From: an uncultured Prevotella sp.
GTDB taxonomy: Bacteria > Bacteroidota > Bacteroidia > Bacteroidales > Bacteroidaceae
Assembly (NCBI GenBank): GCA_900322175.1
Contig: ONYZ01000019.1
Span: forward strand, 1 to 42,963
Reading direction: 5' to 3'
Length of the DNA: 42,963 nt
In this document: positions 17,022-26,600 of the stretch, one piece after another
Layout of the letters: every line of letters starts with the position of its first letter
Position numbering within the stretch: the stretch's first letter is position 1
Program-made: the position numbers and the translations under genes
Notes under the pieces: generated by a model
What the model was told of the DNA's origin: nothing
The model's input: the letters and a program-made list of their open reading frames with translations, nothing else
The model's database searches: none

Positions 17022-17960
17022 CTATAGTAATCTTACGCTCTTATGCAGATTTCTGCCTTTCTTATACAAGTTCAACTCTGTCTGGTATCCCACGAACAGT
17101 TCATGACTTCCGTTTCCCACATTGATAGCCGATGTATATACTTCGTAACTGTAGCCAAGGTGTATGCCATGAAAGTATCCACCTATCAGCACCGTCACAG
17201 AGTTTGTAGGGCTATACGTAAGTCCTGCATACATCACCTTCTTTTCGTGTTCGTACTTCAGTCGGCCAGTCACGTCAGCACGCCAAGCCACTCCATCAGT
17301 ACGCCCCAATACAGATGTCTGTATCTTTAAAAACGGATTATTTAGTCGAATATTGTATCCTGCAGTAAAATAATATGTAGGATCGATACTCAGTTCGTTA
17401 GTTTCGCCTAACTCCACCACAGGCGAGTTAAGATGCAACGCTGATAGCCCAACGTACCAGTTACGGGCCTGATAATACACTCCAGCCGATAAATCCAGAC
17501 CAGTTCCATTAACCGATGAACTAGCAAAAACCGGATCGTCAGGATCGTTACCCAGCACCACCTTACTACCGTCAAACGTCTCGCCTAGCATGCCTGCCTG
17601 CACACCTAAACTCAGTTTGCCACCAAACAATCGCTTCTGATAGGCATACTGCACACTCAGTCGTTTGTGCGAGAACAGTCCTATCTCATCATTCAGTAAC
17701 TGCACTCCCACCCCATGATACGAACCCACAGCATAAAATGGCATATCCGCTGCGACATACATCGTCTTTGGATTATTTTCAAACCCAGCCAACTGCAGAG
17801 AGTACGCTCCTGTCACATTCAGCTTCGACTCCTTACCCACTGCCGCAGGATTAAAAGAAGTCTCCATCGCCCAATAATGGGCGAAGGAAGCATCGTATTG
17901 CGCACAAGCACGTGTGGCTGCAATCAGTAGCCCTATTGTCACTAAAAAGAAACGTTTCAC
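17022..17960 (-). CDS. porP: type IX secretion system membrane protein PorP/SprF family
   Basis: A 312-residue outer-membrane beta-barrel protein with signal peptide (MKRFFLVTIGLLIAATRACA, cleavage before QYDAS). YDASFAHYWAMETSFNPAAVG is the conserved PorP/SprF N-terminus, followed by barrel strands (LNVTGAYSLQLAGF, VGVQLLNDEIGLFS, AYQKRLFGG, YYQARNWYVGLSALH). Such proteins act with the T9SS core at the outer membrane. The start codon is GTG; no in-frame ATG would keep the signal peptide. That GTG sits in the 3' arm of a strong terminator-like hairpin (17944-17989) in the 40-bp gap after pspC, so expression may be attenuated. It leads the gldKLMN genes with 14 bp to gldK. Confidence 0.92.
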   Translation of the reverse strand: MKRFFLVTIGLLIAATRACAQYDASFAHYWAMETSFNPAAVGKESKLNVTGAYSLQLAGFENNPKTMYVAADMPFYAVGSYHGVGVQLLNDEIGLFSHKRLSVQYAYQKRLFGGKLSLGVQAGMLGETFDGSKVVLGNDPDDPVFASSSVNGTGLDLSAGVYYQARNWYVGLSALHLNSPVVELGETNELSIDPTYYFTAGYNIRLNNPFLKIQTSVLGRTDGVAWRADVTGRLKYEHEKKVMYAGLTYSPTNSVTVLIGGYFHGIHLGYSYEVYTSAINVGNGSHELFVGYQTELNLYKKGRNLHKSVRLL

Positions 17961-17989
17961 GTTAATAATAACGCGAAACGTTCTTTTTT
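17944..17989 (-). promoter_or_regulatory. hairpin overlapping the porP GTG start (attenuator/terminator-like)
   Basis: On the minus strand ACGTTTCGCGTTA (17981-17969) pairs with TAACGTGAAACGT (17964-17952) across a four-base loop, with one G-U wobble in RNA. Flanking A-rich and T-rich runs extend the stem, and it ends in a U-rich stretch like a rho-independent terminator. The GTG start (17960-17958) is within the descending arm. It lies between the pspC stop (18001) and porP. Confidence 0.75.
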
Positions 17990-18000
17990 ATTATAATTGT

Positions 18001-19575
18001 CTACTTCTTTTTGGGAAGATCGCCTGTACGCGTCAGTTTAAAGTCAGTAGCCGAGAACCACTGGGCTCTGCAAGGCTTACCTGTAAAACTCTCGTCACTA
18101 GAGACACCGTATGCAATCGAATCGCCAGAAACTACGATATTCTCGATGCTTACGTCAACCCAACCCATATCGGGTCTTCCATCTTGGTTTTCATAAACAG
18201 GCATTGACTTCAACTTAACACTATCGCCATTGACATAAATACATGGACCGGGGCCCTCCGTTCTGACTGCACAGCCCAGTCGATATACGCCTGGTTCTAC
18301 AGCCTCCTTGCGCTCAGCCTGGAACACCTCCTCGCAATTCTCATTATGTACATCCATAAAGCGCAAATTGTTATTACCATTATAATAACCTCTGTAGCTA
18401 TAATGATCACAGTTCTCTGCCTTAATCAGATTCCAACCACCCTTGCGCAGGAAATTCTTGTCCTGAGGGCTCATCTCTATACCTTGATAAGTAGTGGTGA
18501 CATCTGGCACTACGGTCTGATAGATATACTCATTATGATACTCAGCAATGGTGAATCCTAATGGAACTGCGGTACATATGGCAACCACCCATAGGAAAAT
18601 CCAGATGATACGCTGAGCGACACCCATTGGACGAATCTTGCCTGTAAGCGATAGTACCATGTGGCTGATACCATAGATAGGAATGAGCAAAACCAGGAAA
18701 AATGCCACCACAAAGATGCCAAGAATCGTAGGGTTATGTATCCAGGCCCCAGCCAAGCCCATCGAACTGAGACTGAACGGGATTGTACTATTTAGCGGTA
18801 ATACCAAACCACAGACTGTTGCAATCAGCGCTAACAAGAAGCCGATGAACAGGGCGAAGCAGATAATGATAGAGATGATCACTACAAAGCCGATTACAAT
18901 CTTTAGCAGAAATGACACAAGCAAACCTATCAGACTACGACGCTGAACAGGCTGTTTCTCGCTCTCAACCACCACATCGGCGAGGTTTTGCGGAGTAACG
19001 TCCTTACCTTCCATCTGCAACAGCTGTTCAGGCGTCTTGGCCTCAGGTATCACAAGAGCCAGAACGATATAAATAAAGAGTCCTACACCATAACACATAG
19101 TGAACAGTACGATAAGCAGTCGCCAGATGATAGGATCTGTATTGGTATACACAGCTATTCCAGAAAGCACACCAGCCAGCATCTTGTCCTTAGGATTGCG
19201 ATACAGCTTTTTGCCTGCAGTACGCTCGCGCACGTTTTCATATATCTTCTGTCCAGCAGAGCGAGCCTGTTCTTCCCAATTACTGCCCTTACTTTCTGTC
19301 TTCTGGGCTTCCTCACCAGTAAGTTCTTCAGGTTTACCGATACGCGTAATGATATCCTTTACATGTTCGATAGTAATAGCCTCGATACCCTGTTGACGCA
19401 ACTCATCAAACAGTTCTGCTATACGGGCCTCGATGTCATCTACTATTTCATCGCCTCCCTCCTGCTTGCCAAACGATGAACGGAGTGAGTTGATATACTG
19501 TTGTAATAGTTCGTAAGCATCTTCATCTATCTGAAACAGACGCCCACAAAGATTGATGGTAATATTCTTTTTCAT
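18001..19575 (-). CDS. PspC-domain envelope protein
   Basis: A 524-residue inner-membrane protein. Residues ~1-100 form a conserved cytoplasmic region (MKKNITINLCGRLFQIDEDA, then IVDDIEARIAELFDELR) that accompanies PspC domains in Bacteroidota. The PspC domain follows at ~118-180 (KLYRNPKDKMLAGVLSGIAVY.TDPIIWRLLIVLF). Several membrane helices occupy ~220-350, and the C-terminal ~170 residues are probably extracytoplasmic. PspC proteins are linked to envelope stress sensing; the exact role here is unknown. The ATG overlaps the padR stop by four bases, so the pair is translationally coupled. The next gene leftward is porP. Confidence 0.87.
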   Translation of the reverse strand: MKKNITINLCGRLFQIDEDAYELLQQYINSLRSSFGKQEGGDEIVDDIEARIAELFDELRQQGIEAITIEHVKDIITRIGKPEELTGEEAQKTESKGSNWEEQARSAGQKIYENVRERTAGKKLYRNPKDKMLAGVLSGIAVYTNTDPIIWRLLIVLFTMCYGVGLFIYIVLALVIPEAKTPEQLLQMEGKDVTPQNLADVVVESEKQPVQRRSLIGLLVSFLLKIVIGFVVIISIIICFALFIGFLLALIATVCGLVLPLNSTIPFSLSSMGLAGAWIHNPTILGIFVVAFFLVLLIPIYGISHMVLSLTGKIRPMGVAQRIIWIFLWVVAICTAVPLGFTIAEYHNEYIYQTVVPDVTTTYQGIEMSPQDKNFLRKGGWNLIKAENCDHYSYRGYYNGNNNLRFMDVHNENCEEVFQAERKEAVEPGVYRLGCAVRTEGPGPCIYVNGDSVKLKSMPVYENQDGRPDMGWVDVSIENIVVSGDSIAYGVSSDESFTGKPCRAQWFSATDFKLTRTGDLPKKK

Positions 19576-19922
19576 TTTGATTCTAATAATTTAGGTGTTA
19601 CGTTCTTAAGATAATTAATGGTGTTAGAGAGTTCCATCCAGGCCGTATCCAGACCTTCGAGGAATTTTACGCCCTCTTTGCTAAGGGCATAGTACTTACG
19701 AGGAGGCCCCTGAGTAGACTCCTGCCACTCGTATTGCAGCAGTCCGTCGTTCTTCAGTCGGGTTAGTAGCGGATAGAGCGTCCCCTCTACCACTAGCAGC
19801 TCCGCATTCTTTAGTTGTTGGATAATGTCACTAGCATACGACGGACGATGCTCTAGTAGCAGCAATACGCAGTACTCAAGCATACCCTTACGCATCTGTG
19901 ACTTTGCATTTTCAATGTTCAT
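19572..19922 (-). CDS. PadR-family transcriptional regulator
   Basis: A 116-residue winged-helix DNA-binding protein. The PadR N-terminal domain is clear: MRKGMLEYCVLLLL, SYASDIIQQLKNAELLVVEGTLYPLLTRLKNDGLLQYEW, followed by PPRKYYALSKEGVKFLE. It belongs to the short PadR subfamily 2, usually repressors of adjacent membrane-protein genes. It overlaps pspC by four bases. Upstream are a TATCTTTG -7 box (19951-19958) and an inverted repeat (19971-19991) suited to autorepression. The ligand or signal cannot be inferred. Confidence 0.93.
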   Translation of the reverse strand: MNIENAKSQMRKGMLEYCVLLLLEHRPSYASDIIQQLKNAELLVVEGTLYPLLTRLKNDGLLQYEWQESTQGPPRKYYALSKEGVKFLEGLDTAWMELSNTINYLKNVTPKLLESK

Positions 19923-19950
19923 ATCTTTGTCGTTTTAAAGAAATCTGCGG

Positions 19951-19958
19951 CAAAGATA
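19951..19958 (-). promoter_or_regulatory. -7 box of the padR-pspC promoter
   Basis: On the minus strand it reads TATCTTTG (TAnnTTTG), 28 bp before the padR ATG. Confidence 0.6.
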
Positions 19959-19970
19959 AGCAAAAATCCA

Positions 19971-19991
19971 GTACCTTGTATAACAAAGTAC
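19971..19991. promoter_or_regulatory. candidate PadR operator
   Basis: GTACCTTG and CAAAGTAC form an inverted repeat with one mismatch around TATAA. It lies 12-32 bp upstream of the padR -7 box, so a bound dimer would block the -33 region. Confidence 0.5.
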
Positions 19992-20072
19992 CAAGTTTTT
20001 GCAAAGTATTATAACTATTTAACAATTAAGCCGTTAATACATAACTATACCAGTCCTAGAAATTGCCAGAAC

Positions 20073-20447
20073 GAGGTGGAAGTGCCTTATTTCACTTCCA
20101 CCTCTCTTCCACCTTTTCATACAAAACAACTTGTTTTGTTGTCAAAGAACATATTTCTTGCCATCTAAAAGATAGCATCTTCGGAAGCAAAACAAGTTGT
20201 TTTGTTCTCGAAGATGCAATTTCTTCATACTAAAGACCTTACTTTTAAGCATTGACTGCCTAGGAGAATGCAACAAAATAGCCCTATCGGAATGATTGAA
20301 ACACTAGGTTGCAACGAAATTTTCCAGAAAATTATCACACGAGCCGTTATGTTTTGACTAGCAATTGCCTAGCGAGTCACATAATTCTCTAGAGAATTTT
20401 AAAATTGGTGGAAGTGAGGTGGAAGTAAAATAAGGCACTTCCACCTC
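20073..20447. repeat. 375-bp palindrome-rich element bounded by 41-bp inverted repeats
   Basis: The left end (20073-20113) and right end (20407-20447) are reverse complements at 39 of 41 positions. Each end is itself a hairpin: GAGGTGGAAGTG with CACTTCCACCTC at the left (20073-20104) and GAGGTGGAAGT with ACTTCCACCTC at the right (20416-20447). A third fragment, GGTGGAAGTGGAAG, follows near 20487. The interior has no credible gene. It contains an inverted pair of CAAAACAAnTTGTTTTG palindromes, a 43-base hairpin, and the perfect palindrome AATTCTCTAGAGAATT (20383-20398). It could be a MITE-like mobile element, an invertible segment or a regulatory region; no recombinase gene is adjacent. The rest of the 725-bp spacer (19923-20647) holds only the padR and giant-gene promoters. 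Confidence 0.75.
20175..20217. repeat. 43-base compound hairpin inside the palindromic element
   Basis: Outer arms GCATCTTCG (20175-20183) and CGAAGATGC (20209-20217) enclose the inner palindrome CAAAACAA-G-TTGTTTTG (20188-20204). The inner palindrome is an inverted copy of CAAAACAA-C-TTGTTTTG at 20122-20138. Confidence 0.75.
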
Positions 20448-20605
20448 TGGAAACCCCTGTAGCAATGCGGCTTTGAGCATGGTTTGGTGGAAGTGGAAGA
20501 CAATTTAATAAAAAATTTTTCGAACTCGTCCATCAGACATGCGCTACTGCTAGAACAGCTGGTAAAAAAATAAGCAAAAAAAGTACTAGAATAAAAAAAC
20601 TTTCG

Positions 20606-20613
20606 TATATTTG
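20606..20613 (+). promoter_or_regulatory. -7 box of the giant-protein gene
   Basis: TATATTTG matches TAnnTTTG, 34 bp before the ATG at 20648 and about 160 bp downstream of the right inverted repeat. No -33 TTTG is clear; the upstream sequence is A-rich. Confidence 0.55.
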
Positions 20614-20647
20614 CAACCAAATCTAACCCAAAATTATTATTACTACT

Positions 20648-23600
20648 ATGATACATTTAAGACATGACGAAAAGATGTGGGCGACAGCTGTGCTGCTGAT
20701 GCTCATAATGTGCTTGTTGCCGCAAAGGGCATGGGGCGCCAACAGCAATGACGAAGACGATACTGTACTCATCGACGGAGTGACGTATCATGTGCTGCGC
20801 AACAATGACGACTGGACTCGATTCATTGAAATGGTGAGGAAGGCGAAAGGTAAGGAGGACGTGAATGCCATTATGGATGCCGACTTCACCATAGCCAATA
20901 GTGTGGGAAGCTACGACGGCTCGCCCTATCGCGGCATATTCAATGGCAACGGCCATACGCTGAAACTCGAAATATTGACTGACAATACAGCGTATGCGGC
21001 CCCGTTCATGAAAGCCAAGGACTACACCATAAAGAATCTGCATGTGACTGGCTATGCCACAGGTGGCATTCATTCGTCAGGGCTGGTGGGCTCGTCGGCA
21101 GGTACCGACTACATCAACAACTGCTGGGTGTCGGCCACTGTCAACACTAGCAGCACCCATGCCGGTGGATTCATTGGTCATGGAGGCAAGGGAACACACA
21201 ACATCGACAACTGTCTGTTCGACGGGAAAATAGCATCTTCGCTGACTAGTGGTACCCGTATTGCAGGCTCCATCATTGGATGGGAAGACGGTGGCACAAG
21301 TAACGTGATAACCAACACACTGGAGAATGCCACCTACAGTGGATTCAGCCGTACAGGCTTCTCATACAACGCCAACAGTGGTGGTACAGCATACGGCAAT
21401 AGCAGTGCGAATAAAAGCAACTGGAGCTACCACAACTGGTCTGAAATGAAAGGCAATGTGGTGGGTTCGAAAACTGTCGACCAGTTGGTAGCACAACTGG
21501 GTAGCGACGACTGGCAGAATGCCAACAACAGAGCAGTACCAAAGATGGCGGTTTATGATCCTAAGCCCAACGTTGAGTTCTACGACATCATTCCTGGCGT
21601 GGAGGAAGGCGACGAGGGAACGGTGAAGATACCATTCTCGTGCGACAACGTGGTGAAATGGATAGAGGCGAGTTATACTGATGAATATGGCAACAAGAAA
21701 AACCTGGGACGTACCACACTGCCCCAGAACAGCTATTCAGGCTATCTGAAACTGCCCGCTACTGAGGCGCATCGCAACTTGGGACTGACGATAAAGTTTC
21801 TAATGGGAGGTACCTCCAAGGTGCTGTATGCCAACGGCAAGGGCGATGCCCAGATTCACAACCCACGCATGCTGAAGGCTGAAATCATGTCGTTTGTGCC
21901 TAAGGCGGAGGGCAGCGAACAGCCAGCGATAACAGACGCGGGAGCTGTGATGCTGAAGTGGACCACGAAGGATATGAAGATAAACGACCTCATTGACGGC
22001 GACGCGTTCATGATACAGCGCACACTGACAGGCAATATAGACGACTATGAAGATGTAGGGTCGGTAGTGTTCGACAGCCAAGACTCTATCTATGAATATA
22101 AAGACTCAACACTCATCGATGCCCTGTCAGCAGAACTGATAGACAGCGTTACGGGCATTCCGCTGGTGCGCTACCGTGTGTATCGCGCCGCTACCCAGCC
22201 ACTATGGGGCATGGCCAAGAATCCTACGGTGGCATACGTGCAGCCGCAGATGGCTACATTGCTGCTACTGGAGCCTACGGAGGCCAAGGCCGAGTGGAGC
22301 AACGAGACGGAACGACAGGTGAAGGTGAAGTGGAACTACAGACCTTCGGACAACAGCCACAACTATGTATGGGACAACCGTGCGGCCATGAAACTGGAGG
22401 TGATGAGCTTCAGGCGCGACGGCACTATGGTCGACAGTATTGTGACGAAGCTGACGGAGAAGCAGATGGAAGACCGACAAATGGAGGTGCAACTCACCCG
22501 CTCGTGCGTTACGTATCAGATGAGGCTCATCGTTGACGGCAGCATGTCGCCCATAGGCAAGGGTAAGGGACAAATATTCACACTGATCAGGAACGACAAT
22601 GACTATGCGGCATATAGGGACAGCTACAATGCCAACACCCTAACATCCCGTCAGAATGCCATACTGATGGCCAATGTAACCAGCCCTACCAATTCGAGTA
22701 TGCTGGGTACAGGAGAGCATCCGTTTGCCCATAACTTCAATGGTAACGGCTATACGCTGACCTATAATAACACTTGGGCAGGCTCGTGGCGCGGCATCGT
22801 ACAGCATGCTACCGACGGAGCGGTGCTGACCTACCTGAAAACTAAGGGTAAGTTATATCATAACTGCAGATATGCGGCAAGTCTCGTGGCGTATCTCCAT
22901 ACTGGCAATATGTTTATTGAGAACTGTTACTCAGAAATGACCATTCAACCAGTAAACAGCATTTGGACCGAAAATTCCCGAACAGGCGGAATGGTAGGCC
23001 TTGTGGGTTCGACCGACAAAGACAAGTCGGCCTCGCTTCGCATCAGCAACAGCCAGTTTGCAGGAAAATTCGAGGGTGGAGGTAGTTGGACCAGTATGGT
23101 GGGCTGGCGAGAGGAAGGCAACTTTGCCATGATCAGCAACAGCTACTATAATGGTAATCACGAAGATGAGAGCAGAGGCAATGCCACTTTCATGTTCAGT
23201 AATGACGGCAATCATTGGTGGAACATCATTGAAGGCTCCTATTACAAGGAGGCCTTGGGTGATGTACAAGGCGAGCAGAGCAATACAGCCCCCGACAACT
23301 GGTGCTGGGAGAATGGTATGCCCAAGATGGAGCAGAAGGAGTTCTCACCACTTGTGTCGGGCAGTGAGGTGGCAGTTACCCTGCCAAGCGGTAAGTTCTA
23401 CTATGAGAATATAGGTAAGATAGACCCGACATCGCTTAAGATTGAGACCCGACAGAGCTCGGTGGTGCTGACATGGAAAAACGTGGACGACAACCCAGTG
23501 GACTATTACGAGGTGTGGCGCAGAGACACTTTGACGAAAGACTCTGTTTGCATAGCCACACAGCTAGTGGATATGCAGTATGAAGACAGAACTACATCGC

Positions 23601-26600
23601 CCGTACATTATTATGTATATAAGGTGCTGGCTGCCACCAATTGCGAGGGTACATCGTTTACACATACCCCCTGGAAGGAAGGACACTGCCAGCAAACAGC
23701 CAAGGTATCGGGCTACCTACGATTTGACGACGGTACAGGCATACCAGGACAGCCCATCAACATCACCTTGACAGCCCATGGCATCAGCGAGACGGTATAT
23801 ACCGACGAGAGCGGATATTTCGTGAAGAGTGGACTGCCTTATTTCAACAGTACAGAGACTACCTATTCGGTTATGCCTGGTATCAACGGATACAGCAAGG
23901 GCGCAACGCCTGTGACATTCGGCGTCAAACCAGGAGATAACACTGTCGCCAACGTGGTGTTCGTTTTTGACAAGAGCGTCAAGTTCTCTGGATTCGTACA
24001 GTATAACGGCACGAGCATCCCTGTGCAGGGCGTATCGTTCATCGTCGACGGACATGAGGTGCACAACTCGGCAGGCAAGGTGGTGAGCGACTTTGAGGGA
24101 AAATTCTCATTCCGCATGTTGCCGGATACGAAGCATAGCATACAGGCCGTAAAAGACGGGCATAAATTCTATCAGAACGGCTACTACCACGAAGAAGACG
24201 ATACTACCAAAGTGGAGTATAACTTCACAACAGACAAGGCCGGCATCTACTTCTATGACAACACACGTGTAAAACTTATCGGACGTGTGGCAGGCGGTAA
24301 GGACCAGGGAGCTATTCCTCTGGGCAACTCGTTGTCGAAAAACAACTTGGGCAACAACCTGCAGATGGTGTTCACCCTGGAGGGCGACAATTCATCGCGA
24401 CTGGTATGGGACATACAGGACACTAAGAAAAAGGAACGCGACGAGGAGTTTGAGCATAAGGCTCACGACAATAAGCACCGATACATGACCAGCGTGCATA
24501 CTACGCTGAACCGCATGGTGGTGAAGCCCGACGTGCATACCGGCGAGTATGAGGTGTGGCTGCCACCTGTGAAGTGGAAGATACAGCAGATTACCGCCCA
24601 GGGCTATGCCACTCTGTTCCAGGACGGCAAGACGGGCGATGTTATCGATCTGAGCGACTCTATCCATGTGCACAATGACCACTATGAAGGTGTATGGAAA
24701 AACGCCAATGGCGACGATGTCACTCAGGTGGATGCGGAATACTATGCACAGTACAGCCGAATATACCATACACCTGTTCTCATCGACTACAAACAGATGG
24801 TATACGACAATTTCGAATACTTTGGCGACCGTTACTACAACGCCAGCAACCTGAAAGGCGAGAATGTAACAGTACCACTGGCATACGGAGTGAGAAAGAA
24901 AGACTGGCCCGCCGACAAGGCCGACTCGCTAGAGACAGTCTACTCCTTCGGACACCCCGTATTCGACATCGAACGCTCTTATCCTATCAAGATATCGGCA
25001 ATAGAAAAGTACTACTATAACAACGACATCAAGAACGATACCGTCGACATCGTTCGTCTGTCGGGAGGCGAAGTCACCATCCACAACGGCATGATGAGTT
25101 CCACTCACCGCGATGTGATAAAGTTAGACAGTGTAGGCGAAGCGCTCTACGACCTGAAGGCCAAGCAAATTCCTTACATGCTGACAGGAAAGGACGCCCT
25201 GCGCACCGTTACCATGACGCTGCTGATGGACGGCACCTACTACGAGGCCAAGCCACTGCAGGCATACATTCTTAATCTGTATAACATAGCAGGAGCCAAG
25301 GATGTGCTGAGTTTCTCAAAACCACAGCTCATAGACGTGCTGCGCGACCCGCCAGGAGGTGGCTCATCGGCCAAGCTGAGCAAGGGTACAACCCTGAAAT
25401 ACACCTACAATCTCGACTGGTCGGTTAAGGGCGGCGTAAATATCTCGATGTCATTCGGTGCCAAGCAGATGATGTTCACTGGTGTAAGTATAGGAGTAGG
25501 AAGTGCTGCTTTGACGGGCTTTGTGCAAGGGGCTGATACCGGCTATCCATTAGACATCGCTCTGGTAGTTTCTGGCAAGGGCAAGAAAGCATGGTCGTAC
25601 ACCATGACTACTACGGCAGACATCTCAACCAGTTCGGAAAACACCATGGTAGGAGCCGATGCGGATGTGTATATAGGCACTGTGACCAATATCACGATGA
25701 AACCAGCTATAGCCATCCGTGCACTACCACACGATATGTTCAATACGCTGAAAGGACAGATGGCTGCCGGAAGACTGGTGGAGATAGCCACCGGACGCAG
25801 TAAGGACGGAGACACGCTGCACTTGGTGCGCGACGAGGTGCTAAGCTACGGACCTCAGAAAGTGTCAACCTTCATGCACTCGCAGAAATATATCACCGAC
25901 CAACTCTTGCCGGCTTTGGCCGACCAGTGTGCTTCGCTGCTATTCTTTGGTACAGAAGAACAGGCTCGCCAGAAAGCCAAGCAGACGGGAGAACCCGTAT
26001 ATCTGTCGCTGCTGCAACCTGACGACAATGGGTTCGCCCTAATGAATACCACTAACGGCGACGGTACAGGCGACTATATCTATAACTCAACAGCCAACAG
26101 GAATAGAAATGCCAAGAGCTACCTGGTAGTACTGCCTGACGACAGTAAGGACGAAAAGGTAGACAGCATCAAGGTGTTCTGCGAAAGCATGATGGAGTGG
26201 ATGAGACTGATAGCACAGAACGAAAGCGAAAAGCTGGCTGCCACCGATCTGGTGAAGAACTTCGACATCGACGGCGGTTCAGGCTTAAGCTACAGCGAGA
26301 GTTTCAAGAGCGAGATCAGCATCAGCGAAGAATTCAAGTTCCCATGGGAAGGCAGTTCAGACATCAAGCTGCTCGGCAATTTGGCAACACTTATTTCAAA
26401 ATCGATAGGAAAGCTGTTTGACAAAGGCGGAACAAAGGTTAAAACAAAACCCGCTGGTCCTGATGATGCTGATAACAAATCTGGATTTGTCTTTGAAACT
26501 ACATGGGGATTCTTGAACACCCAGTTCAAGATTGTACCTGTGCTGGAATTCAATACCGACCGTACCAATGGTATGACCAAGACGCTTGACAGGAAGGAAA

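Noticed and set aside
20399-20656. 85-codon minus-strand frame in the spacer before the giant gene
   Set aside because: It runs through the palindromic repeat arms, is serine-rich low-complexity sequence and overlaps the promoter of the giant gene.
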